A DNA stretch of 64,000 nt from Methanoculleus frigidifontis (lineage in GTDB: Archaea; Halobacteriota; Methanomicrobia; Methanomicrobiales; Methanoculleaceae), in contig NZ_VCYH01000002.1 in the NCBI RefSeq assembly GCF_030464345.1, forward strand, positions 62,001-126,000. The letters run 5' to 3'. Shown piece after piece: positions 44,998 to 53,265 of the stretch. A program made the position numbers and the translations under genes. Under the pieces are notes generated by a model. The model saw nothing but the letters and a program-made list of their open reading frames with translations. It did no database searches and was not told where the DNA came from. Every line of letters begins with the position of its first letter. Positions within the stretch are counted from its first letter, which is position 1.

Positions 44998-46263
44998 ATG
45001 GCAGCAAAAGGAGATCTCCTCTACGCGTGGACGACCGACGACGCCCTGCTGGAGAAGGCGGAGACGGGCGGTGCGGTCTCGGCCCTGCTCCGGTACGCTC
45101 TCGAGAGCGGTATGGTCGACGGCGTTTTTGCGGTCAGGAAAGGTGCGGATGTCTATGACGCGGTGCCGACGCTCATCACCGACCCGGCGGAGATAGCAGG
45201 TGCCGCGGGCTCGCTCCACTGCGGCACGCTCCTCCTCCCCAAGCAGATGCGGCGGTGCCTGCTCGCAGTCGAACCCGACATGAAGATAGCCGCCGTGCTG
45301 AAGGGCTGCGACGTCAAGGCCATGTACGAGATGGCAAAGCGCAACCAGGTCAACCTGGATAACGTCATCATGATCGGCCTCAACTGCGGCGGCACCATCC
45401 GGCCCGAGACCGCCAGAACCGTCGTCAGGGACAAGCTCGGCCTTGACCCGGACGATGTCGTCAAGGAGGAGATCGATAAGGGCAAGTTTATTGTCGTCAC
45501 CAGAGACGGCGAGCACAAAGGGATCTCGATCGACGAGCTCGAGGAGGGGGCCGAAAACCTGCTCGGCGACGAGGGGCTCGGCCGCCGCAGCAACTGCCGC
45601 CGCTGCAAGATCAAGATCCCGCGCCAGGCAGATCTCGCCTGCGGAAACTGGGGCGTCATCGGCGATAAGGCCGGGAAGGCCACCTTCGTCGAAGTCTGCT
45701 CCGAGAAGGGCGCAAACCTCCTGAACGGCGCAGAGAATGCCGGCGCCGTCCAGACAGAGGCGCCGCCGGAGAAAGGCATTGCCATCCGCGGCAAGGTCGA
45801 GAACGCCATGCTCAAACTCGGCGACAAGTGGCGGGAGCGCTACTTCAGTGCGCTCGGCGAGGGGAAAGAGCGCCTCCGGACGATCATGGAGGAGACGAGC
45901 CGCTGCATCAAATGCTACTCGTGCATCGAGAACTGCCCGATCTGCTACTGCAAAGACTGCAGCACAAAGCGGGACTATCTGGTCACGCCCGGCCAGGTCC
46001 CGCCGCCGTTCATGTTCCACCTGATCCGTTTCGCCCACATCTCCGACTCCTGTGTCAACTGCGGCCAGTGCGAAGAGCTCTGCCCGGTGGAGATCTCAAA
46101 CTCCGTCTTCATGCATGCCCTGCAGGTCGATCTCGAGGAACTCTTCGGCTTCCACCCCGGCGAAGACATGACGCCGCCGGTGCTGGCTCTCGTCGAAGAA
46201 AAGACGGAGCGAAAGCGCCTTGAGGCGACCGGAAGCGATCAGATCTTCGATATCTTCGGCTGA
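44998..46263 (+). CDS. fdhB3: Formate dehydrogenase beta subunit 3 (F420-reducing)
   Basis: This 421-residue F420-reducing subunit has the complete cysteine set (NCRRCKIKIPRQADLACGNWG, CIKCYSCIENCPICYCKDC, CVNCGQCEELCP) and the full C-terminal tail ending QIFDIFG. A short insertion (GAENLLGDEG) lies before the NCRRC motif compared with FdhB1 and FdhB2. It ends the fdh array and is convergent with the ClC channel gene. Confidence 0.95.
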   Translation: MAAKGDLLYAWTTDDALLEKAETGGAVSALLRYALESGMVDGVFAVRKGADVYDAVPTLITDPAEIAGAAGSLHCGTLLLPKQMRRCLLAVEPDMKIAAVLKGCDVKAMYEMAKRNQVNLDNVIMIGLNCGGTIRPETARTVVRDKLGLDPDDVVKEEIDKGKFIVVTRDGEHKGISIDELEEGAENLLGDEGLGRRSNCRRCKIKIPRQADLACGNWGVIGDKAGKATFVEVCSEKGANLLNGAENAGAVQTEAPPEKGIAIRGKVENAMLKLGDKWRERYFSALGEGKERLRTIMEETSRCIKCYSCIENCPICYCKDCSTKRDYLVTPGQVPPPFMFHLIRFAHISDSCVNCGQCEELCPVEISNSVFMHALQVDLEELFGFHPGEDMTPPVLALVEEKTERKRLEATGSDQIFDIFG

Positions 46264-46298
46264 CCGGCGGTCAGCCCTCAACTATCGATTCCTTTTTT
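46261..46298. terminator. Hairpin plus T-tract between fdhB3 and clc
   Basis: TGACCG-G-CGGTCA at 46261-46273 is a perfect 6-bp-arm hairpin that includes the fdhB3 stop, followed by a six-T run at 46293-46298. It could terminate the fdhA3B3 transcript. It lies over the 3' end of the convergent clc gene. Confidence 0.4.
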
Positions 46299-48163
46299 CC
46301 ATCAGGGCTGCTTTCTGCAGTCTTAGCGGGTTCGATCAGGGTAATGTTCCCGGTATGGCGCCGCTCTCCCGCCGACTGCGACGCTCTCCTGACATAGGCC
46401 TTTATGATATCCGTACGGCTGACGAATCCGGAGAGCATCCGTGGATCTTCCGCCGGGACGACGGGCAGATGATGGATATCGTGCTCGGTCATCAGATCCA
46501 GGGTTTCACGCAGCGTGCACGCATGGTGAACGGTGAATACCCGTGAGCTCATGGCATTCCTCACCAGTACTTCATGCTCGCCATTCGCCCGATTATCCCT
46601 GACGTCGTCGAGAGCGATGATGCCGACGAGCCTCCCTTCCCCGTCGAGCACCGGAAATCCGGTATGCAGCGTCTCGTCGATCAGGCGGAGCACCCGCCCG
46701 ATGGAATCATCGGGCGATACCGTGACGACCCGGTCGCGGGGCACCATCACATCACTCACCCGGATATCCTGGAGGATCTCGACCATATACTCGTCCCGGT
46801 GAGCGGCGGACAGAGACCGGTTCAGCACCTGTTCGCGGAAGATGGTGGACTGGCCGATGAGAATGACCGCCACCGAAACGGCACCCATCGCCGGCACGAG
46901 CAGAGAGAAATCACCGGTCATCTCGACGACCATGATCATGACCGCGATCGGTGCGTGGGAGATTGCACCGAAGAAGGCGATCATCCCGACGACAAAGAAG
47001 ACCGGCACCGACTCGACGGGCACAATACCGGGAAGCGCAATATGCAGCAGGGACCCGAAGGCACCTCCCGTCGCCCCGCCGATCACCAGTCCCGGCGCGA
47101 AGACGCCACCGCTCCCTCCGGAGCCGATGGTGAGTGATGTCGTCAGGATCTTCGCAACCGGGAGAAAGAGCAGCACCCCGAGCGGCAGCATGTTATAGAG
47201 CGCAAGCTGTGCAAAGCCGTATCCGGTTCCGAGGCTGCCGAGCCCGACGATTGCCGCTTCGGGAGAGATGGCTGCAAGAGCGAGAACGAACGTCCCGGTG
47301 AGAAAGGCACCGACAAGGGGTTTTATGTGGTTCGGCAGGTTGAAACGGCTGAAAATGGTCTTAAAAACCCGCTGTGTCCCGTAGAAGGTATGTATATAGA
47401 GGAGGCCGACAGCCGTCGAGACCACGCCGAGGAGGATAAAGAATGGGATCTGGCTGATGTTCCAGGAGGTCGGGCAGGAACCGAAGACCGACTCGAAACC
47501 TTCAATGAAACCGAAGATGGCATATCCGATGACGGAGGCGAGAAAAGCGGGAACAATTGCTTCGGTCTCGAAATCCTGCTTGTAGAGGATCTCCGCACCG
47601 AGGATGGCACCGCCGAGGGGCGCCATAAAGATCGTGCCGATTCCGGCACCGACACCGGTGGCGAGAGCAAGCCTCCGCTCACGGTCGGAGAGCCCGAGCA
47701 GGTCGGCGGCGATCGAACCGAAGCCGGCCGACATCTGGGCGGTCGGCCCTTCACGCCCGGCACTCCCGCCGGTCGAGATGGTCAGGACCGCAGTGACCGC
47801 TTTGAGGAGGGGGACACGCCAGCGCACCCGTCCCTCCCCATGAAACGCCCGGATCGCCGCATCGGTTCCGTGACCTTCGGCCTCCGGAGCAAACGTATAG
47901 ACCAAAAGGCCGGAGAGGAGACCTCCGAAGCAGATGACAGGAAGGATCAGCCAGAGGGTGTCGGGAGGAGCCCACTGGCTGATATCCGCAATGGTCTGCC
48001 CTTCCTTCGGCAGATGGAACCCGACGATGCCTTCCATAAAAAACGCAGTTCCAAGTTTCAATCCTTCAAAAAAAAGCAGGGCACCGATGCCGGAGATCAC
48101 CCCGACGATGACAGCGATGAGTATGATCCTCCGATACGGAGTGACGGTTTCCTCGATCTGCAT
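46271..48163 (-). CDS. ClC-type chloride channel/antiporter with CBS pair
   Basis: This 630-residue membrane protein has the ClC core (about residues 10-440) with the selectivity motifs GSAGREGP (gating glutamate in REGP) and GGSGGVFAPG, and two C-terminal CBS domains (about 485-610: VMVPRDRVVTV and AMSSRVFTVHH), which usually bind adenine nucleotides. It moves chloride, or chloride against protons, across the membrane. Its place inside the formate block, between fdhB3 and fdhC but on the opposite strand, hints at a link to anion or pH balance during formate uptake, though this is inference. Confidence 0.92.
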   Translation of the reverse strand: MQIEETVTPYRRIILIAVIVGVISGIGALLFFEGLKLGTAFFMEGIVGFHLPKEGQTIADISQWAPPDTLWLILPVICFGGLLSGLLVYTFAPEAEGHGTDAAIRAFHGEGRVRWRVPLLKAVTAVLTISTGGSAGREGPTAQMSAGFGSIAADLLGLSDRERRLALATGVGAGIGTIFMAPLGGAILGAEILYKQDFETEAIVPAFLASVIGYAIFGFIEGFESVFGSCPTSWNISQIPFFILLGVVSTAVGLLYIHTFYGTQRVFKTIFSRFNLPNHIKPLVGAFLTGTFVLALAAISPEAAIVGLGSLGTGYGFAQLALYNMLPLGVLLFLPVAKILTTSLTIGSGGSGGVFAPGLVIGGATGGAFGSLLHIALPGIVPVESVPVFFVVGMIAFFGAISHAPIAVMIMVVEMTGDFSLLVPAMGAVSVAVILIGQSTIFREQVLNRSLSAAHRDEYMVEILQDIRVSDVMVPRDRVVTVSPDDSIGRVLRLIDETLHTGFPVLDGEGRLVGIIALDDVRDNRANGEHEVLVRNAMSSRVFTVHHACTLRETLDLMTEHDIHHLPVVPAEDPRMLSGFVSRTDIIKAYVRRASQSAGERRHTGNITLIEPAKTAESSPDGKKESIVEG

Positions 48164-48182
48164 GGCGATGTATACACTATAT

Positions 48183-48212
48183 CCATTTAACCACTTATGT
48201 AAACCGGTTTAC
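48183..48212 (-). promoter_or_regulatory. clc promoter with perfect 14-bp palindrome
   Basis: Read on the minus strand, a TATA-like TTAAATGG at 48183-48190 lies 20-27 bp from the clc ATG (48163), suggesting a leaderless transcript. Directly upstream of the TATA box, GTAAACCGGTTTAC at 48199-48212 is a perfect palindrome, a likely regulator site. A half-site-like GTTTACCGG recurs at about 48365-48373 in the same 378-bp gap. Confidence 0.45.
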
Positions 48213-48448
48213 TTCTTTTGCTGCAGCGGCAGGTAAAAGGCTGCAGATAACCGTCAGATGCCCGGCGCGCCTCTTCGTTTCCCGGCCTCCCGGCACCCTC
48301 GGAACCGGGGTAAAATGCGTGCAGGACGATTTGCGCCAAAAATTTTAATTGTCATATAGACATTGTTTACCGGATTGCATTAACTCGGAACGTGTAAAAT
48401 GATAAAATACGGCCAATTATTCAGAGAATCCTGCGCACAATCCGAAAG

Positions 48449-48515
48449 ATATTAATAGCATTCTCCAATTACTCTAATTTGAACCTATACAGACAAGATT
48501 ACTCGCTGGTATAGG
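48449..48515 (+). promoter_or_regulatory. fdhC promoter and CCTATAC/GTATAGG inverted arms
   Basis: ATATTAATA at 48449-48457 is the best TATA candidate, predicting a start near 48482. CCTATAC at 48484-48490 and GTATAGG at 48509-48515 form perfect 7-bp arms 18 nt apart at or just after that start, so they could be an operator or a leader hairpin. The same pair stands upstream of the HTH regulator gene at 30913. A GAGGTG ribosome-binding site precedes the ATG at 48542. Confidence 0.45.
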
Positions 48516-48541
48516 TAGGACGTTTAGAGAGGTGTTAAAAA

Positions 48542-49411
48542 ATGGTATTCCATCCTCCAGTTGCTATTGTGGCAAAAGCCGCAGATGCCGGGAAATACAA
48601 GACCGGCCTGCCGGCATGGAATATGCTTCTCCGTGGACTCATGGCAGGATCCTACATCGCCATGGGTGGTGCCCTTGCAACGGTCTGTAGTACCGGTGTA
48701 GCGGCATTCCTCGGTGCAGGTTTCGCAAAACTGATTCTCGGTGCTGTTTTCCCTGTTGGGCTTATTATGATCGTGCTGACCGGTGCAGAACTCTTCACCG
48801 GCGATGCAATGCTCGCCCCGATGGCGGCCTTCATCCACAAGATCAGCTGGGCTAGCGTACTCAACCTATGGGTCTGGGTATACATCGGCAACCTGATCGG
48901 TTCGATCCTGTTCGCATATATCATGGCCTACGGCCCGCTGACATCCTTCAGCGCAACGGGAGCTGCGACCGTCAACGCGTTCGGTCTCACTGCCGTGAAC
49001 ATCGCGATCGGCAAAGTATCCTACATCGGTGCGCTTGCACAGTGGTCGCTCTTCCTGAAGGCAATCGCCTGTAACTGGCTCGTCAACCTGGCAGTCCTGC
49101 TGGGTATCTGTGCCGACGACCTGATCGGCAAGTTCTTCGGAATCTGGTTCCCGATCATGGCCTTCGTCTCCACCGGATTCGAGCACTGTGTCACGAACAT
49201 GTACTTCATCCCCACCGGTCTCTTGACCAGCGGCATGCTGAGCCCTGAACAGGTCGCTGACATCGGTGCCAAGCTGCAGAACCTGTCCTGGGTGACGATG
49301 TGGACCAACAACGTCATCATGGCAACCATCGGCAACATCGTCGGCGGTCTGTTCTTCGTCGGTGTCCTCTACTGGGTCGCCTTCAGGAAGGAGATCGCGG
49401 CACTCAAGTAA
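48542..49411 (+). CDS. fdhC: Formate/nitrite transporter family channel
   Basis: FdhC imports formate for the three dehydrogenases upstream. The 289-residue protein has the FNT layout of six membrane helices in two inverted repeats, with the conserved LMAGSYIAMGG near residue 30, the LFTGDAML segment near 81-88 (the omega-loop region of FNT channels), and NWLVNLAVLLG and FEHCVTNMY motifs in the second half. It is the classical formate transporter position in methanogen fdh clusters. A membrane/OB-fold gene follows by 11 bp. Confidence 0.93.
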   Translation: MVFHPPVAIVAKAADAGKYKTGLPAWNMLLRGLMAGSYIAMGGALATVCSTGVAAFLGAGFAKLILGAVFPVGLIMIVLTGAELFTGDAMLAPMAAFIHKISWASVLNLWVWVYIGNLIGSILFAYIMAYGPLTSFSATGAATVNAFGLTAVNIAIGKVSYIGALAQWSLFLKAIACNWLVNLAVLLGICADDLIGKFFGIWFPIMAFVSTGFEHCVTNMYFIPTGLLTSGMLSPEQVADIGAKLQNLSWVTMWTNNVIMATIGNIVGGLFFVGVLYWVAFRKEIAALK

Positions 49412-49422
49412 AGAGATACCAG

Positions 49423-49953
49423 ATGAGAATCGGAACCATCAATGTGAAGATATCGGCCATATCCCTGGCCGTTTTTGGTATCTTCACAATTATTTTACTC
49501 GGTACGGTTATCGCCACAGGAGAGACGTCGATCCTTCTCTGGGGAGTCCCGATACTCGCCCTGCTCCTGATCATCCCGGCGGCGCTCAACTACATGAGCC
49601 AGCAGCAGTATGCTTCCCTTGTGCCGATGTACGAGCAGGAGGCAAAAACGGTCCGGATCCGGACGATCAACCTGAGCATGCTCGGCGAGCCGGTACGTAT
49701 TCAGGGGATCGTCGAGCGGGTGCATTTCCAGTTCCTCAACCGCCCGCAGTACCTCGTCGCCGATCGCACCGGAGAGATCTCGGTGAAGATGTTCACCAAT
49801 CCTCAGGAAGACGTGAAGGTGAACGACAAGGTCGAGGTGCTCGGCTCGGTGGTGAAGCGTTATATCCTGAGCGGGGATGCGGTCATAAACTGCATCTCGA
49901 TCCGGAAGATTACCGAAGAGAGTGCTCCCGAACAGAAGAAGAAAAAATCCTGA
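49423..49953 (+). CDS. Membrane-anchored OB-fold protein, fdhC partner of unknown function
   Basis: This 176-residue protein has two N-terminal membrane helices (about 8-30 and 36-55) followed by a soluble domain that reads like a nucleic-acid-type OB fold (VRIQGIVERVHFQF, YLVADRTGEISVKMF, VKVNDKVEVLGSVVKRY), and a basic tail. The ATG at 49423 lies 11 bp after fdhC, implying co-transcription. Membrane-anchored OB folds (as in NfeD) organise membrane proteins, so a role in assembling or tuning the formate transporter is possible but not shown. Confidence 0.75.
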   Translation: MRIGTINVKISAISLAVFGIFTIILLGTVIATGETSILLWGVPILALLLIIPAALNYMSQQQYASLVPMYEQEAKTVRIRTINLSMLGEPVRIQGIVERVHFQFLNRPQYLVADRTGEISVKMFTNPQEDVKVNDKVEVLGSVVKRYILSGDAVINCISIRKITEESAPEQKKKKS

Positions 49954-50118
49954 TTCAAGAACTTAATGGGAATACAGACGCATGGATCCTGTGCCGATCC
50001 CTGTCCGTCACCCAATCTTCCTGTTCCCCACGCAGAAAACAGCTCTTTTGAGATTCTCTACACCAATTTGAAGTGCAGCCAGTGAAAGGCATCCCGGATT
50101 GAAGGCGGTCCGGCCGCA

Positions 50119-50601
50119 CCGGAAAAAGAGTAGTGCTCCAGCATATACCTGATACGTGATCTCAGAGAATCCGACCGAATTACGTTATCCACCAACCCGC
50201 GTTCATGACAAAAATACCATGGGGAGAAGATTTCCATGATCGGGCTTTGGTGAAGTTCTCTTCCGGCTGTCATTCTTCCCTGACGAGATTGGTGCCGGAC
50301 ATGGCCTGTACCTGAGTTTGGCCTTTTTTCTCACGCATGCCCTCATGCCGCGGACCGTGGTGGCTCTCGCCATGGGGGTGGGGCTGACGGGGAGGGGCCT
50401 TGCCCTCCCCTGTCTTACGCAAAGACCCGCACGCCTCATCTCCCCACCTCGCCCGGCCTCCGGCCTCCTCCCCCGCCCCCAGGGCGGGGGCAGTCATGGC
50501 GATACCCAATGGAAAGCCGTGCCCCGGGTTGCAACCTATCGGGGATGCGATCTCAACAAAGGTAGTAGCAGGTGTTTCGTAGGGCACTACCGGAAAAAGA
50601 G
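50119..50601 (+). mobile_element. MITE-like element, copy 3, with 12-bp target-site duplication
   Basis: The element (50131-50589, 459 bp) starts TAGTGCTCC and ends AGGGCACTA, so its termini are inverted repeats matching at 7 of 9 positions. It is flanked on both sides by the perfect 12-bp direct repeat CCGGAAAAAGAG (50119-50130 and 50590-50601). It carries no transposase and is homologous to copies 1 and 2. The perfect flanks argue that this is the youngest insertion. It takes up most of the 686-bp gap 49954-50639; the left 165 bp of that gap show nothing recognisable. Confidence 0.7.
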
Positions 50602-50639
50602 GGATCAACGGTGCCAGGACCGTTCCACGGCAGATCGTT

Positions 50640-52250
50640 TCAGTACGACCAGTCCAGCCCCTCGTCGATGGGCTTTTTCACCGGCACCCTTCCAAGGTCG
50701 TCGATGTACTCCTCGAAGAGGTGAATGCGGGTGCTCACCGGAAAGGGAATGTTCAGGGTGCTGATCACCGCTTCACCCGGCTCAAGCGTCTGGATCTCGG
50801 TATCGAGGCGCGAGAGGTCCTGCTTTGCACTGCTTGCGATGATATCGCGGTCACCATGGTCGGAGAGCCCCATCACAACGAACGTGTTGAGCTGGGCGAG
50901 CACCCGGGCATCGATATTCTTCGGCTGCTGGGTTACGACGCAGAGACCGACCCCGAACTTTCTCCCCTCCATTGCACACTCGCGGAAGATCTGCGTGCTC
51001 CCGGTACCGGAGCCGAGTACACGCTGTGCCTCCTCGATGCTGATGAGCACCTGCCGCCGCTGGACCGGGTCTTCTGCGTCCCCGGCCCCGTCGTCCCCCT
51101 GGTGCTGCCGGAGAATCCTGCGGGTGATGATCGAAAGGACGAAGAGCTCACTCTGCTCCCCCATGCGGGGGATATCGATGAGAACGACCTGATTGTCGTG
51201 AAGCGCCCGGATGATATCAGGGATCGATGAGCCCTTCCGCCGGAAGAAGGCGCCGTTGCGCTTCAGCATTCCCTGGATGCGCCGCTGGATGACGGTGAGC
51301 GTGCTGGTCGAGAAATTTCGGAGGTCGCGGGCGATATAGGGATACTCACCATCGTAGGTCTCGGCATCAAATGTCCCAAAATCGGTCTTGGTGAAGAAGT
51401 CGATCACCGCAGACCCCGGCGTGCTCTCGAGCATCTCCACGACCTCACGCTGCGGCGGCGAGTGCTCATAGAGCAGGAGCAGATCCGGCGCCCGGAAGTC
51501 ATCATGTTCGAGCCAGAGGCGGTCCAGAAGATACTTCTTCCGGAATTGTTCGTCACGTATGGTGAAGACCGAAAGGCCTTCCCGCCCTGCCTGGTAGTGG
51601 ATGAGACCCCGGGTGTTCTGCCCGGTCGACGACATGCCCCCGGCAACGTACTCGCCGTGCGGGTCGACGATCAGCAGCCCGAACCGGCGGACGGCCATGC
51701 AGGATGCGCAGAAGACCTTCATAAAGTTGCTCTTCCCCATCCCGGTGGTGGCAAAGACGCCCATATGCTGCCGCATAACAGCGGAGTGGAGCGATACCCG
51801 CACATCCTGCAGGACGTCCTGGCCGGTCTTCATGACACCGACCTCGATATCGCCCATCACCTGCCGGAGAAACGCAAAATCCTCCGAACCCGGCCGCTCG
51901 ACCTTTGAGAACTTCGCCGGGATCGTCCGCGGCTTCTTGAAACGGCCGTCCGTCCCGACGTACCCGAGCGGTATCGCCTCCACAAGGATGTAGACGTCCT
52001 CACCGAAGGTATAGAAGTGCCCGGTATGGGGGCGCCGGTCCCACTTCGGGTCGGCAAAGTTGCTGTCGTGGACAAGGTCGCTCACTTTCGCGAAGAAGAC
52101 GAGCCCCTTGATCGGATCGGTGATCTTCAGGATATCCCCGATATACAGCTCGTCGTCGTGCGGAACCGCGAACAGATAACTGAGCACCCGGTCTCCGATC
52201 AGCCGGAACTTGGACGTATCTTCCGTATCAATATCGATCAAACTCGTCAT
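50640..52250 (-). CDS. herA: HerA-family hexameric DNA helicase/translocase
   Basis: HerA pumps DNA while NurA degrades it during DNA end resection. The 536-residue protein has an N-terminal HAS barrel (about 1-150), Walker A TTGMGKSN (about 168-175), Walker B VLISIEEAQ near 398-406, and a C-terminal segment with the arginine-finger region. Its length is typical. It overlaps nurA by 23 bp and is last in the mre11-rad50-nurA-herA operon. Confidence 0.93.
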   Translation of the reverse strand: MTSLIDIDTEDTSKFRLIGDRVLSYLFAVPHDDELYIGDILKITDPIKGLVFFAKVSDLVHDSNFADPKWDRRPHTGHFYTFGEDVYILVEAIPLGYVGTDGRFKKPRTIPAKFSKVERPGSEDFAFLRQVMGDIEVGVMKTGQDVLQDVRVSLHSAVMRQHMGVFATTGMGKSNFMKVFCASCMAVRRFGLLIVDPHGEYVAGGMSSTGQNTRGLIHYQAGREGLSVFTIRDEQFRKKYLLDRLWLEHDDFRAPDLLLLYEHSPPQREVVEMLESTPGSAVIDFFTKTDFGTFDAETYDGEYPYIARDLRNFSTSTLTVIQRRIQGMLKRNGAFFRRKGSSIPDIIRALHDNQVVLIDIPRMGEQSELFVLSIITRRILRQHQGDDGAGDAEDPVQRRQVLISIEEAQRVLGSGTGSTQIFRECAMEGRKFGVGLCVVTQQPKNIDARVLAQLNTFVVMGLSDHGDRDIIASSAKQDLSRLDTEIQTLEPGEAVISTLNIPFPVSTRIHLFEEYIDDLGRVPVKKPIDEGLDWSY

Positions 52251-53265
52251 GGTAGTCTCCGAAATACTGTATATAGTCGACGTGGCTCATGCCCTGCTCT
52301 GCCATCCCCTGCATGAGATCCTGGCGGACCTGATCGACGGTGTCCTTCCCTATCTTCGTGGTCAGGTGCGCCTCGAGGAGTGGATACGGGTATCCCGTAA
52401 TCCGCCCGTCGTCGGCATAGGCAGCAAGCCCCGAGAAGGTCTGCTCCACCATATCGCGATTCATGTGCCCGGGCACCTCCACCTTGAATGCACGCGGGGA
52501 ACGGCGATGCAGCCGGGTGATGTACTGCTCGCCGCGCTGCTTCCAGGGGTGCGACACCTCCCGGTCGACGAGATCGTCCCTTCCCGATATGCGGACGGCC
52601 CAGGGCTCGGGAACCGCGAGTTTCCGAGCGAGCCCCTCGGTTGCAGGCACGATCGGATGTCCGCCCCCCCAGGTAAGCGCCGTCCGCTTCGTCACCGCCG
52701 CAAGAAGAATGCCCCGGAGGCTGCAGAGGTTCATCAGCCTGACCAGAATTTCATCGTGGCTGGCATGCCTGACCCGGAGTGTCCCGTCGATCAGGATGAG
52801 ATCGCCGGCATCGAGGTTTTCTGCCATCTCCATTGCCACCCAGTACTCCAGGGTATCCCGCATGACGGCGGCGTTTCTGACCGGATCATCGTGTTCGAGC
52901 GGAGCCTTCGGGAGAGATGCGAAGCAGTCGGAGAAGAGCGCCGCAAAATCCTCGTTGCACCCTCCCTGATGCACGGCGACGGTGTACAGGGGTGTCGTCA
53001 CCCTGCACTGCCGCGTGCCGCCGCGATACGAACTTGCCGACGCCCTGATGGCGGCAACTGCAAAACTGCCGCCGTCGGCGAGAAGTGCGTTGCTCCCATC
53101 GACGGCGCATACGGCCCCATCAAATGCGGATGGAAAAGTGAGGAACGATGCCGGGCGAAAGCCGCTGGACGCTGCAAACCGCTCGCCGATATCCGGGGGC
53201 GCATACCTCCGGATCTCTCCGGCGATCCGCTGTACCGATGCACGGTACTCATCATGAGAGTCCAT
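52228..53265 (-). CDS. nurA: NurA 5'-3' nuclease
   Basis: NurA is the toroidal dimer nuclease working with HerA. The 345-residue protein has the RNase-H-like core with the acidic metal residues visible in AVDGSNALLADGG (about 51-63) and ILIDGTLR (about 158-165), plus the C-terminal segment MNRDMVEQTFSGLAAY. Its ATG overlaps the rad50 stop (TGATG), indicating coupled translation. Confidence 0.9.
   Translation of the reverse strand: MDSHDEYRASVQRIAGEIRRYAPPDIGERFAASSGFRPASFLTFPSAFDGAVCAVDGSNALLADGGSFAVAAIRASASSYRGGTRQCRVTTPLYTVAVHQGGCNEDFAALFSDCFASLPKAPLEHDDPVRNAAVMRDTLEYWVAMEMAENLDAGDLILIDGTLRVRHASHDEILVRLMNLCSLRGILLAAVTKRTALTWGGGHPIVPATEGLARKLAVPEPWAVRISGRDDLVDREVSHPWKQRGEQYITRLHRRSPRAFKVEVPGHMNRDMVEQTFSGLAAYADDGRITGYPYPLLEAHLTTKIGKDTVDQVRQDLMQGMAEQGMSHVDYIQYFGDYHDEFDRY

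Noticed and set aside
50270-50764. Open frames inside and beside repeat copy 3, and similar ones in copies 1 and 2
   Set aside because: They are not conserved in sequence or frame between element copies and consist of Pro/Arg/Gly-rich low-complexity peptides.
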